NCBI GenBank assembly: GCA_902588515.1
Contig: CACIPP010000002.1
Span: 94,624 to 158,623, forward strand
DNA length: 64,000 nucleotides
Direction: 5' to 3'
Source: GCA-002704185 sp902588515
GTDB taxonomy: Bacteria; Pseudomonadota; Alphaproteobacteria; Pelagibacterales; Pelagibacteraceae
The notes beneath the pieces were generated by a model. That model had not been told where the DNA came from. It saw only the letters and a program-made list of their open reading frames with translations, and ran no database searches. Below, one piece after another: positions 1 to 8,929 of this stretch. Within the stretch, counting starts at the first letter, position 1. Each line of letters starts with the position of its first letter. Position numbers and translations under genes: made by a program.

Positions 1-326
1 TCAAAGCCAAAAATGATATTTGCAATTATAACACCTGTACACGCACCCATAATCTGCATTAAAACATAAATGGAAGCTATTTGTGTTTTAATTTTTCTCA
101 GTAATAACATAACTAATGTAACCGCAGGATTAAAATGAGCACCTGATTTCTTACCAAAAGTAATAATTAAAAAAACAAGAGTAAATCCAATGGCCAAAGA
201 GTTTGCTAATAAGATTACTGCCCCATTTTCTGTCATGGATTGTCCCATCATACCAGATCCTACAATTGATAGTAATAAAATTAATGTCCCTAAAAATTCT
301 GAGAAATATTTGTCTAAATTTTTCAT
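1..326 (-). CDS. Aquaporin / MIP-family channel (3' end cut by window edge)
   Basis: The reverse strand reads an open frame from ATG at 326 to the window edge, about 108 residues, so the C-terminal half is missing. Visible features are two hydrophobic helices, then GKKSGAHFNPAVTL with the first NPA box of the MIP family, then further hydrophobic segments. MIP channels pass water, glycerol or small neutral solutes such as arsenite across the inner membrane. Its start overlaps the arsC stop as ATGA, so the two are co-transcribed and probably translationally coupled. The pairing with arsenate reductase suggests arsenite export by the channel, as described for AqpS in Sinorhizobium; that role is inferred. 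The second NPA box lies outside the window. Confidence 0.85.
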   Translation of the reverse strand, partial: MKNLDKYFSEFLGTLILLLSIVGSGMMGQSMTENGAVILLANSLAIGFTLVFLIITFGKKSGAHFNPAVTLVMLLLRKIKTQIASIYVLMQIMGACTGVIIANIIFGF

Positions 327-739
327 TTATTTATAAATTCTTTTTTAATATATTTATGAATTTGATCAAACGTTCTTTGAAATTGATTTAATTTCTCTTC
401 ATCATTTCCATTAAAAGCAGCAGGATCCTCTAGATCCCAATGTAATTTATTTGGCGATCCAGGATAAACAGGGCATGTTTCATTTGCTGCATTGTTACAA
501 ACTGTAACAATAGTATCAAACTTTGTATCTGAAAAATCATCCCAGCTTTTACTTGAAACCTTTTCATAATTTATATTATTTTTTTCTAAAATTTTTATTG
601 AATAGGGATTCACTTTACCCACTGGTTTTGATCCAGCACTAAATGCTTGATATCTATTTTTACCCATTTGATTTAATAGACATTCTGATATAATAGATCT
701 TGCTGAATTTCCTGTACATAAAAATAAAACTTTTTTCAT
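323..739 (-). CDS. arsC: Arsenate reductase, low-molecular-weight phosphatase type
   Basis: A 138-residue protein from ATG at 739; the frame stays open upstream, but the ATG puts the family's beta-strand directly at the N terminus (MKKVLFLCTGNSARS). The CTGNSARS loop is the CX5R phosphate/arsenate-binding site of the LMW-PTP fold. Cysteines further on (VTVCNNAANETCPVYPG) fit the thioredoxin-type ArsC redox relay. The enzyme reduces arsenate to arsenite in the cytoplasm. It overlaps the downstream aquaporin gene as ATGA, making a two-gene arsenic detoxification unit. A general tyrosine-phosphatase role is possible, but the WDLEDPAA segment and the extra cysteines favour ArsC. Confidence 0.88.
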   Translation of the reverse strand: MKKVLFLCTGNSARSIISECLLNQMGKNRYQAFSAGSKPVGKVNPYSIKILEKNNINYEKVSSKSWDDFSDTKFDTIVTVCNNAANETCPVYPGSPNKLHWDLEDPAAFNGNDEEKLNQFQRTFDQIHKYIKKEFINK

Positions 740-810
740 TTTTAAAAAATATGCCGGAATTATTACAATAATGTTACAAACCATTATTAAGTGACTTTGA
801 GTGTCACGAC

Positions 811-1326
811 TTACGCTGATTTAACTCGTTTTTTTACTTTCTTCTCAATAAAATTGGGTAGTTCCTCTGGACCTTTGTCTTCATCACCCTTAAAGCCTTT
901 AGGTTGATAAGCATGTAAAACATGTAATTTGCAATAAACCCTATCTTCCATGGGTGTCCTACCGCAGAAATAAAAGCCTTTTTCGTTTGGGTGTCCTATT
1001 GGCCATCTACATGTTTTATCTGTCAGATTTTCTAATGTAGTTGGTTTTTCCGCTTCAAAATCTTTCTCAATAACTATAGCTCTAAGTCCTCTTGGTCTTC
1101 TTATCCTCTTTTGACCTTGAATTTTATTTTGATTGTTAAAGTTATTAATCCTTGGAGAAGATATCATTCTAGACTGAGTTCTTCCGCCTAAACTTAAACG
1201 GTGGGCCTTGCCTATAACAGCATTACGAGAAATACCTCCGCCCAACATTTTTGAAATCTGACTAGCAGTATGACCTTCGGCCCATAATTTCTTAAGTTTT
1301 TCTGTAGTTTCAGTATCCCAAGGCAT
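811..1326 (-). CDS. gcrA: GcrA family cell-cycle regulator
   Basis: 171 residues. The N terminus (MPWDTETTEKLKKLWAEG, then ASQISKMLGG and SRNAVIGKAHRL) is the helix-turn-helix of GcrA, which in Caulobacter binds sigma70-RNA polymerase and promoters with methylated GANTC sites. The C-terminal part carries the other GcrA hallmark, CRWPIGHPNEKGFYFCGR followed by YCKLH, a cysteine/histidine-containing sigma-binding segment. A basic linker joins the two. The gene stands alone and diverges from the ABC permease at 1481 across an AT-rich gap of about 150 nt that must hold both promoters. Whether the CcrM methylase partner exists cannot be told from this window. Confidence 0.93.
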   Translation of the reverse strand: MPWDTETTEKLKKLWAEGHTASQISKMLGGGISRNAVIGKAHRLSLGGRTQSRMISSPRINNFNNQNKIQGQKRIRRPRGLRAIVIEKDFEAEKPTTLENLTDKTCRWPIGHPNEKGFYFCGRTPMEDRVYCKLHVLHAYQPKGFKGDEDKGPEELPNFIEKKVKKRVKSA

Positions 1327-1480
1327 TTATATGCATTTATATAAGCACATTTAGTTGGTTTGAATTAAATTCAATACTATATGTTGATATAAAAACCCTT
1401 GAAAATTAACGATTTATTAAAAAAACTCCGAATATCCACAATAATTATACATTTTTTTAAATTTATTGATATTTATCAAT

Positions 1481-2293
1481 ATGAGCACATTTGAACAAAA
1501 ACACAAATTCGGCGAAAGAAGATTTGGTTCAGTTAATTGGGTAGGATTTTATACTCTTTATTATAAAGAGGTAATGAGATTTGTAACGGTTTGGATTCAA
1601 ACAATCGTATCGCCAATTATTACTTATTTGCTTTTTTTATACGTATTTAGTTTAGCAATTGGAACTGACAGAGCACCAGTATTAGGACATGTTTTTACAA
1701 CTTTTTTGGTACCAGGATTAATAGCAATGCAAATCATTCAAAATGCTTTTGCAAATACCTCTTCATCATTGATTATTTCCAAGGTTCAAGGAAATATTGT
1801 AGATTTTCTATATCCACCCTTGTCCCCCGGAGAGGTAACTTCAGCAATGCTTTTAGGGGGCACGACCAGAGGGCTTGTAGTTGGTTTTTTTTCAATATTA
1901 GTTTCAATTTTATTCATTAAAGTGCCAATATTTAGCATTTTCTATATTTTTATTTTCGCATTGCTAGGATCTTTGCTTTTGGCATGCATTGGATTTATTG
2001 CTGGGTTATGGGCTGATAGATTTGATAATTTAGCTGCTGTTACGAATTTTATAGTAATACCATTATCTTTCTTGTCTGGTACTTTTTTTTCTATAGCTAA
2101 TCTAAATTCAACACTTGCAATAATTAGTAAATTTAATCCGTTTTTTTATGTCATAGATGGATTTAGATATGGGTTTCTGGGTTCATCAGACAGCAATGTA
2201 TTGCACGGTCTTATTATTGTCACAGTATGTAATATAATAGCTGTATATATTAGTTATAAATTATTTAAAAACGGTTATAAAATTAAATATTAA
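1481..2293 (+). CDS. ABC-2 type transporter permease
   Basis: 270 residues from ATG at 1481 (MSTFEQKHKFG); a TTG 15 nt upstream is in frame but less likely. The protein has a short cytoplasmic N terminus and about six hydrophobic helices in the ABC-2 permease pattern, including VWIQTIVSPIITYLLFLYVF and a terminal segment rich in Phe and Ile. Such permeases export polysaccharides, lipids or drugs using a separate ATPase. No ATPase gene is adjacent: the next gene, argD, starts at the base after the stop codon. The substrate cannot be told. Close packing with argD suggests shared transcription without shared function. Confidence 0.85.
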   Translation: MSTFEQKHKFGERRFGSVNWVGFYTLYYKEVMRFVTVWIQTIVSPIITYLLFLYVFSLAIGTDRAPVLGHVFTTFLVPGLIAMQIIQNAFANTSSSLIISKVQGNIVDFLYPPLSPGEVTSAMLLGGTTRGLVVGFFSILVSILFIKVPIFSIFYIFIFALLGSLLLACIGFIAGLWADRFDNLAAVTNFIVIPLSFLSGTFFSIANLNSTLAIISKFNPFFYVIDGFRYGFLGSSDSNVLHGLIIVTVCNIIAVYISYKLFKNGYKIKY

Positions 2294-3460
2294 ATGAGTG
2301 CAATTTTAGGAACATACAACAGAAAAAAAATATCTTTTAAAAAAGGTAAGGGAGCATATTTATATGCCCATAACGGAAAAAAGTATTTAGATTTTGTATC
2401 TGGAATTGCTGTTAATTCATTGGGACATTGCCATAGCCATATGGTCAGAGCAATTCAAAAACAATCAAAAAAATTAATACATGTTTCGAATGCTTTTGAG
2501 ATACCTGAGCAAGAAAAACTAGCCAAAAGACTAACCAAGAATTCATTTGCAGATTTTGTTGTTTTTGTTAATTCAGGTGCCGAAGCCACAGAAGCAAGTA
2601 TTAAAATTGCAAGAAAATATTTTTTTGAAAAGGGTATGCCCGAAAAAAATAGAATTATAACGTTCAAAGGAGCTTTTCATGGAAGAACTCTTGCTGCTTT
2701 ATTTGCAGCTAACAATAAAGATCATACAAAGGGATTTGGGCCAAGAGTTGAAGGCTTTGATCAAGTACCGTTTGGAGACCATGAAGCTTTGAACAAAGCA
2801 ATTACTAATAAAACTGCAGCTATAATGGTTGAAACTATTTTAGGAGAGGGAGGAATAAAAGTCATTCCGAATGAATGTTTAGTAGGATTAAGAAAAATTT
2901 GTGATGAAAAAAAAATACTTCTAATATTGGATGAAGTTCAATGTGGGATTGGGAGATCAGGAAAATTATTTGCTTTTGATTATGCAAAGATAAAACCAGA
3001 TATAGTACCTATTGCAAAAGGTATTGGTGGGGGTTTTCCTCTAGGAGCTTGCTTAGTAAATAAAAAAGCATCTGAAGGTATGAAGCCAGGTACACACGGA
3101 AGTACATTTGGTGGAAATCCATTAGCAATGTCAGTCGGTAATGCAGTTTTAGATATTATTTTGAAAAAAGGTTTTCTTAAAAATGTAGAGAGAAACGGGC
3201 AATTTTTTAAAGATGAATTAGTTAAATTAAAACACAAATATAAAAACAAAATATTAGATGTAAGAGGCAAGGGACTATTGGTTGGCATAAAGTTATCGAT
3301 TAATAATAATAAATTTTTAGAACATATGTTTAAAAATAAATTATTAGCAGTAAAAGCTGCGGATAACGTAATTAGATTATTGCCACCATTAATTGTGAAA
3401 AAAGAGGAAATTAAAAAAGCAATTAATATAATTGACAAATCCTTAAAGGAATTTAAATGA
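2294..3460 (+). CDS. argD: Acetylornithine aminotransferase
   Basis: 388 residues of a class-III PLP aminotransferase that converts N-acetylglutamate semialdehyde plus glutamate to N-acetylornithine in arginine synthesis. It shows the cofactor-binding VNSGAEATEASIKIAR block, the LILDEVQCGIGRSG strand with the PLP-pyridine aspartate, and Lys242 in PIAKGIGGGFPLGA, expected to form the Schiff base. GTHGSTFGGNPLA is the second phosphate-binding motif. The start abuts the permease stop with no gap, and the stop overlaps the argF start as ATGA. ArgD in many bacteria also serves diaminopimelate synthesis; that cannot be judged here. Confidence 0.96.
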   Translation: MSAILGTYNRKKISFKKGKGAYLYAHNGKKYLDFVSGIAVNSLGHCHSHMVRAIQKQSKKLIHVSNAFEIPEQEKLAKRLTKNSFADFVVFVNSGAEATEASIKIARKYFFEKGMPEKNRIITFKGAFHGRTLAALFAANNKDHTKGFGPRVEGFDQVPFGDHEALNKAITNKTAAIMVETILGEGGIKVIPNECLVGLRKICDEKKILLILDEVQCGIGRSGKLFAFDYAKIKPDIVPIAKGIGGGFPLGACLVNKKASEGMKPGTHGSTFGGNPLAMSVGNAVLDIILKKGFLKNVERNGQFFKDELVKLKHKYKNKILDVRGKGLLVGIKLSINNNKFLEHMFKNKLLAVKAADNVIRLLPPLIVKKEEIKKAINIIDKSLKEFK

Positions 3461-4380
3461 AACATTTCTTAGATCTTTCACAAATCGATAAAACTGAATT
3501 AAAAAATATTGTTAACGAAGCAAAAAGAATTAAGTCAAATTACATAAAAGATAAAAAGGTTTCTGTATCTCAAAATTCAAATGCAGCTGACAAATTGTTA
3601 TTGATGATATTTGAGAAACCTTCAACTAGAACAAGATTATCTTTTGATTTAGCTATGAGACAATTGGGTGGTCAAACTATAGTGATTAACTCAAGTGATA
3701 TGCATTTAGGTAAAGGTGAAGAGACTATCGATGACACAGCCAAGGTTGTATCGGGTTTTTCTGATATTGTTATGCTAAGAACATTTGAGCATAAAACATT
3801 GGTAGAGTTATCTAAATTAATTCAGGTTCCACTAATTAATGGATTAACAAATCACAGTCATCCATGTCAGCTACTAAGTGATATTTTGACTTTTGAAGAA
3901 AAAAAAGGATCAATTGAAGGTGCTAAAATTGCATGGATTGGTGATGGAAATAATGTATCGAATTCCGCGATTGAGGCAGCAGTACAATTTAATTTTTCTT
4001 TAAATTTATGTGTTCCAAAAAACTATATGCCTTCAAAAAAGATTATGAGTTGGGCTAAATCTCAAAAAGGAAATATTAATGTTTTTAATGACCCAAAAAA
4101 GGGGATTAAAGATGTTGATTGTATTATGACAGACAAATGGATTTCAATGGGTGATAAAGTTAATATAAAGAAAAAAAAGAGTATTTTAAAAAAATATCAG
4201 ACAAATGATAAGCTTCTTAAACTTGCTAAAAGTGATTGTTTGTTCATGCATGTACTTCCTGCCGCAAGAGGTGATGAGGTTACAGACTCGGTTATAGATG
4301 GAAAAAATTCTGTAGTATGGGACCAAGCTGAAAATAGATTACACTGTCAGAAGGCAATTATAGAATGGTGCTTAAGTTAA
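3457..4380 (+). CDS. argF: Ornithine carbamoyltransferase
   Basis: 307 residues. It makes citrulline from ornithine and carbamoyl phosphate. The carbamoyl-phosphate motif STRTR lies at residues 56-60 and the HPCQ motif is seen in NHSHPCQLLSD, both standard. The C-terminal substrate loop, usually HCLP, reads MHVLPAARGDEV, so the conserved ornithine-side cysteine is replaced by valine. DGNNVSNS, usually an ornithine-contact segment, is present. The gene is coupled to argD by an ATGA overlap and converges on trkH with a one-base gap. Identity is firm from context and the other motifs; the Cys-to-Val change is noted separately. Confidence 0.95.
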   Translation: MKHFLDLSQIDKTELKNIVNEAKRIKSNYIKDKKVSVSQNSNAADKLLLMIFEKPSTRTRLSFDLAMRQLGGQTIVINSSDMHLGKGEETIDDTAKVVSGFSDIVMLRTFEHKTLVELSKLIQVPLINGLTNHSHPCQLLSDILTFEEKKGSIEGAKIAWIGDGNNVSNSAIEAAVQFNFSLNLCVPKNYMPSKKIMSWAKSQKGNINVFNDPKKGIKDVDCIMTDKWISMGDKVNIKKKKSILKKYQTNDKLLKLAKSDCLFMHVLPAARGDEVTDSVIDGKNSVVWDQAENRLHCQKAIIEWCLS

Positions 4381-4381
4381 A

Positions 4382-5830
4382 TTAGTTTTTCCAAAACGAT
4401 GGAAGAAAAAGAATTAAAACTGTAAATAATTCCAACCTTCCTAATAACATTCCAACTATTAAAAACCATTTAGCAACATTTGATATGTATGCAAAATTTT
4501 CACTAGGTCCTATTGTATCTCCAAGACCTGGGCCAACATTTGATAAAGATGTTGCAGCACCTGATATAGATGTTATCAAATCTAAACCAGTCAAAGATAA
4601 AAGCAAAGACAATAAGAGAAATAAACCAATGTAAAGACAAACAAAAGTCAGAACAGACGACAAAAACTTTTCATCAATTGCATGTTTATTATATTTAACA
4701 GGAAATACTCCATGAGGATAAAAAATATTTTTAATTTGTTTTTTTATGAATTGACCAATGATTTGAAATCTAAATATTTTTATACCGCAGGTGGTTGATC
4801 CAGCACATCCTCCTACTAACATCAATAAAAGAAAATAAAAAACAGCGAAATTACCCCATCCACTATAGTTATTAGTTGTATACCCTGTGCCTGAAATAAT
4901 CGACGTAACATTAAATAAGGTTGTTCTGATAGCAGTTACTAAATCACTTTTTAGATAAAGCATTGAGTAAATTAATATTGTTAAAATAGATAAAATAAGA
5001 AAAAATATAAAACCTTGAATTTGTTTATCAGAAAAAAATATTAATCTATCACCCTTAATAAATTTTATATAAGATAAAAATGGGATGCTTCCCATTATAA
5101 TAAATATTATAGCAACCAATTCAATTTCAAAACTATCGAAGTGACCAAAAGAATTTGTGTAAGTTGAGAATCCGCCTGTTGCAATAGTCGTCATTGAATG
5201 CGCGATTGAATCAAACACGCTCATTCCAAATAAAAAATAGAACGACGCGCAAGCTATAGTTAGGACAAAGTATATTTTAAATATGGCTAAAGCAATTTCT
5301 CTAGATCGAGGAAGTATTTTTTCAGAATTGTCAGAACTTTCGGCTCTAAAAACTTGCATCCCTCCAACATTGAGTAATGGTAAAATTGTAATAGCCATCA
5401 CAATTATTCCAATTCCGCCAAGCCATTGCAATAGAGCTCTCCAAATTAAAATCCCTTTTGAAGATCGCTCGACATCAATTAAAATTGTTGATCCCGTGGT
5501 AGTTATACCCGACATAGTTTCAAAATATGCGTCTGTAAAATTTAAGTTAAGAGTAGAGAACATAAAGGGTAGTGATCCAAACAAAGATATAAATAACCAG
5601 GCTAAAGTGGTCATTAAAAAAGCGTGTTGTATATTTAATTTCTTATTTTTTGTCTGATTCGTAATTATTAATAAGATACCTATGAATGCTGTTAACACAG
5701 AACAGATTGCAAATACGTGTGAACCATCACCCATAAATTGCTCCACAACATAAGGGATAATCATCACACAGCTTAGTATGATTAATAAATAACCAGATAT
5801 TAAAAAGACCGTTTTTATTCCAGAATTCAT
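4382..5830 (-). CDS. trkH: Trk-type potassium uptake membrane subunit
   Basis: 482 residues from ATG at 5830; an in-frame TTG 15 nt earlier is less likely. It is a polytopic inner-membrane protein with the four membrane-pore-membrane repeats of the TrkH/KtrB superfamily. The glycine-containing pore turns are visible as SGITTTGST, ATGGFST, SGTGYTT and SNVGPGLG, and GGCAGSTTCGIKIFR is a typical TrkH segment. It moves K+ with H+ or Na+. No TrkA/KtrA gating subunit is nearby. Its 3' end is one base from the argF stop on the other strand. Confidence 0.95.
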   Translation of the reverse strand: MNSGIKTVFLISGYLLIILSCVMIIPYVVEQFMGDGSHVFAICSVLTAFIGILLIITNQTKNKKLNIQHAFLMTTLAWLFISLFGSLPFMFSTLNLNFTDAYFETMSGITTTGSTILIDVERSSKGILIWRALLQWLGGIGIIVMAITILPLLNVGGMQVFRAESSDNSEKILPRSREIALAIFKIYFVLTIACASFYFLFGMSVFDSIAHSMTTIATGGFSTYTNSFGHFDSFEIELVAIIFIIMGSIPFLSYIKFIKGDRLIFFSDKQIQGFIFFLILSILTILIYSMLYLKSDLVTAIRTTLFNVTSIISGTGYTTNNYSGWGNFAVFYFLLLMLVGGCAGSTTCGIKIFRFQIIGQFIKKQIKNIFYPHGVFPVKYNKHAIDEKFLSSVLTFVCLYIGLFLLLSLLLSLTGLDLITSISGAATSLSNVGPGLGDTIGPSENFAYISNVAKWFLIVGMLLGRLELFTVLILFLPSFWKN

Positions 5831-5930
5831 TTTGATAACAACCAAAAATATAACAATATTCGCTTTTGACTTACAGTCTTTACAACTTATACCAATTTAA
5901 CTTTATTCAATTTTGGCCTATAAGAAAAAG

Positions 5931-7487
5931 ATGAATAATGATTATTTAAACAGTAAATCATGGCCATTTGTAGAGGCAAAAAATCTTCTCAAAAAAAGAA
6001 AAAAACAAATTGAAGATAAAGGTTATGCTCTGTTTCAAACAGGCTACGGACCTAGCGGATTACCGCATATCGGGACGTTCGGCGAGGTGTGCAGAACAAC
6101 AATGGTAATACAAGCCTTTCAAAAGATTTCTAAGATACCTACAAAGTTATTTACATTTTCAGATGATTTGGATGGATTAAGAAAAATTCCAGAAAATATT
6201 ACAAATTCGGAAATTTTAAAAAATCATCTCGGAAAACCACTGACATCAATACCTGACCCCTTTAATAAATTTTCTAGTTACGGTGAGCACAACAATGAAA
6301 TGCTAAAAAAGTTTCTTAATGATTTTAAATTTAAATATGATTTCAAAAGTTCTACAAGACTCTATCAAAAGGGTGAATTTGACAAATCATTATTAAAGGT
6401 TTTGGAGAATTATGAAAAAGTTATGGACCTAATTTTACCTACATTAGGACCAGAGAGAAGAAAAACTTATAGTCCGTTTTTGCCTATTTGTAACACTACT
6501 GGTAAGGTTTTAGAAGTTCCAATAGTTGAAGTGTTAAAAGAAAAAGGAGAAATTGTCTACGAAGTTGACGGAAAAAAAATAAAGACCCAGGTAACCAAAG
6601 GTAAATGTAAACTTCAATGGAAAGTCGATTGGGCAATGAGATGGTATGCATTAAATGTCGACTTTGAAATGTACGGAAAAGATCTTATCCCAAGTGCAGA
6701 GCTCTCGTCAAAAATTTGTAAGTTATTAGGAGCTCAACCACCTAATGGTTTTTTTTATGAACTTTTTTTAGATGACAAAGGAGAAAAAATCTCTAAATCA
6801 AAAGGAAATGGAATCTTAATTGAGGATTGGCTTAAGTACGCATCACATGAAAGTCTTGCATTCTATATGTATCAAAATCCACAAAGAGCAAAGAAACTTT
6901 ATCCTGAGGTAATACCAAAAGCAGTGGATGAGTATTTAAATTTTTTAGAAAAATTCATTGATCAAGATACAAAAGAAAAATTAGGTAACCCAGTATGGCA
7001 TGTTCATAATGGGAAGCCACCAGTAGAAAAAATTATTATCTCATTTGCTGTACTTTTAAATCTTGTCAGTGCTAGCAATGCTGAAGATCAGGATATTATT
7101 TGGAAATTTATTAAAAATTATAATGCGAAGTTAAATAAAGATGAATTTCCTATTTTGAAAACTTTAATTGGCAAAGCTATAGTTTACTATAAGGATATAG
7201 TGAAGCCAAAAAAAATATATAGAAAACCAAATGAGACTGAAAGGAATGCTTTAAATGATTTGGTTTCATTACTTAGTTCATTAGACGAAAAATTAACACC
7301 ATCTGAAATTCAAACTGAAGTATTCACGATCGGAAAAAAATATTATCCTAAAGAAAAACTTAGGGATTGGTTTAAAGCTATTTACGAAATAGTTTTTGGT
7401 GACCAGCAAGGACCAAGAATGGGATCGTTTATTAAATTTTATGGGACAAAAGAAACAAAAGAATTAATAGAGTCAAAAATAAAATAG
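5931..7487 (+). CDS. lysK: Lysyl-tRNA synthetase, class I
   Basis: 518 residues from ATG at 5931; a TTG 18 nt upstream is in frame. It charges tRNA-Lys using a class I Rossmann catalytic domain. The HIGH-type motif is in GYGPSGLPHIGTFGEV near the N terminus and the KMSKS-type motif is KISKSKGN in the middle; the C-terminal third is the helical anticodon-binding part. The class I enzyme, common in archaea and alphaproteobacteria, replaces the class II LysS of most bacteria. It is followed 2 nt later by pyrD in a two-gene operon. Confidence 0.96.
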   Translation: MNNDYLNSKSWPFVEAKNLLKKRKKQIEDKGYALFQTGYGPSGLPHIGTFGEVCRTTMVIQAFQKISKIPTKLFTFSDDLDGLRKIPENITNSEILKNHLGKPLTSIPDPFNKFSSYGEHNNEMLKKFLNDFKFKYDFKSSTRLYQKGEFDKSLLKVLENYEKVMDLILPTLGPERRKTYSPFLPICNTTGKVLEVPIVEVLKEKGEIVYEVDGKKIKTQVTKGKCKLQWKVDWAMRWYALNVDFEMYGKDLIPSAELSSKICKLLGAQPPNGFFYELFLDDKGEKISKSKGNGILIEDWLKYASHESLAFYMYQNPQRAKKLYPEVIPKAVDEYLNFLEKFIDQDTKEKLGNPVWHVHNGKPPVEKIIISFAVLLNLVSASNAEDQDIIWKFIKNYNAKLNKDEFPILKTLIGKAIVYYKDIVKPKKIYRKPNETERNALNDLVSLLSSLDEKLTPSEIQTEVFTIGKKYYPKEKLRDWFKAIYEIVFGDQQGPRMGSFIKFYGTKETKELIESKIK

Positions 7488-7489
7488 TT

Positions 7490-8539
7490 ATGATATATGA
7501 TTTAATTAATACATTTTTAAAAAAAACAGACCCTGAGATTGCCCATTCAATTGCTATAAAAGCTTTAAAAAGTAATATACTTCCACTTAATCTTTTAGTT
7601 TCTAAACCAAAATTGAATCTTGCTACAAAATTATTTAATAAAGAATTTAAATCTCCTATAGGTCTTGCAGCCGGCTTTGACAAAAATGCAGAAGTTTATA
7701 ATAAATTTTTAAAACTTGGCTTTGGTTTCGTGGAGGTTGGTACAGTAACTCCTAAACCACAAAATGGAAATGCTAAACCTAGAGTATTTCGTTTATCAGA
7801 AGATAAAGCAATTATTAACAGACTCGGATTTCCAAATGATGGTTTTGATAAATTAAAAAGCAGAATATTAAATGACAAACCACAAGGAATTTTAGGAATA
7901 AATGTTGGTCCAAATAAAAGTAATGCTCAAAAAATAGAAGATTATTTATATCTAATTAGAGAACTTAAGGACTTAGCTGATTATATAACAATAAATATAT
8001 CTTCGCCAAATACTGAGGGTTTAAGAGATTTCCATGACCTTGATAAATTAGGAGATTTATTAAGTGAAATTAATAATATTAATAGTAATAATTCAAAAAT
8101 TCCGATTTTAATTAAATTATCTCCAGACTTTGAAAACAAAAATATAGAGAAGATGTGTGAACTTCTTTTAAAGGAAAGCGTGAATGGTATAATTTTAACA
8201 AATACATCAGTTTTAAATCGTGAGAAATTGATTAATAAAAATAGGCAAGAGAGTGGGGGTCTATCAGGATTTCCTATTTTTAAAATTTCTAATGATAAAA
8301 TAAAAATATTTTATAAGTTTATTGGTAAAAAAATCCCCATAATTGGAGTGGGAGGTGTATTTGATGGTGAAACAGCTTACGAAAAAATCAAGTGTGGAGC
8401 ATCACTGTTACAGCTTTATACATCACTAGTTTATCAAGGTCCTTTAATAGCATCATCAATAAATGAAGAACTAAGTAATCTTTTAGATAGAGATGGCTTT
8501 AAAAATTTATCCGAGGTTGTTGGCATAAATAACAATTAG
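7490..8539 (+). CDS. pyrD: Dihydroorotate dehydrogenase (quinone), class 2
   Basis: 349 residues. It oxidises dihydroorotate to orotate in pyrimidine synthesis, passing electrons through FMN to quinone at the inner membrane. The N terminus has the amphipathic helix of class 2 enzymes. Key blocks are SPIGLAAGFDKNAE, the GFVEVGTVTPKPQNGN substrate loop, NRLGFPNDG, and ITINISSPNTEGLR, which carries the class 2 catalytic serine. GVGGVFDGETAYEKI and GASLLQLYTSLVYQGP form the FMN phosphate site. The last 33 nt overlap the convergent DUF3429 gene. Confidence 0.96.
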   Translation: MIYDLINTFLKKTDPEIAHSIAIKALKSNILPLNLLVSKPKLNLATKLFNKEFKSPIGLAAGFDKNAEVYNKFLKLGFGFVEVGTVTPKPQNGNAKPRVFRLSEDKAIINRLGFPNDGFDKLKSRILNDKPQGILGINVGPNKSNAQKIEDYLYLIRELKDLADYITINISSPNTEGLRDFHDLDKLGDLLSEINNINSNNSKIPILIKLSPDFENKNIEKMCELLLKESVNGIILTNTSVLNREKLINKNRQESGGLSGFPIFKISNDKIKIFYKFIGKKIPIIGVGGVFDGETAYEKIKCGASLLQLYTSLVYQGPLIASSINEELSNLLDRDGFKNLSEVVGINNN

Positions 8540-8929
8540 CATTATAATTTGAGACAGCATTACTAAATAAGTTAAATTTCTTCTCATAAAAATATAATCT
8601 GGTGAGTAAGTGATATATTTTTTATCAATGAAAAAAATTAAATAATAAAATATAAGATATAGTACTCCTTTAAGGTATGAACTAAGGAATATTTCAGCAA
8701 CTAAATTTAATATTGGTGTAAAAATAGTCACTATAATTAAAGATATTTTACTGGTTTCGATAAGCTTAACCCATGAGCAACCTGATAAGAAAGTTATGAT
8801 AACTAAAGAATAGTAAAAAAATATATCTATTAAATAGAAATTTTTATTAAAAAAATAAAAAATTAATATTACATAGAATGGGATTAAACCTAAATAAGAC
8901 AAGGTATTAATTAGTTTTTTATTTACCAT
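8507..8929 (-). CDS. DUF3429-like small membrane protein
   Basis: 140 residues with about five hydrophobic segments and little soluble sequence. The pattern (TLSYLGLIPFYVILIF near the start, FLSGCSWVK in the middle, a Tyr-rich C-terminal third) resembles the DUF3429 membrane family of proteobacteria, of unknown function. The start codon overlaps the stop of the upstream TauE-like gene by one base (TAATG), so the two are probably co-translated. The 3' end runs 33 nt into pyrD on the other strand. The family call is by appearance only. Confidence 0.6.
   Translation of the reverse strand: MVNKKLINTLSYLGLIPFYVILIFYFFNKNFYLIDIFFYYSLVIITFLSGCSWVKLIETSKISLIIVTIFTPILNLVAEIFLSSYLKGVLYLIFYYLIFFIDKKYITYSPDYIFMRRNLTYLVMLSQIIMLIVIYANNLG

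Noticed and set aside
2455..3465. Antisense frames over argD
   Set aside because: They are shadows of a strongly conserved gene, hydrophobic only because of codon bias, with no start context or family match.
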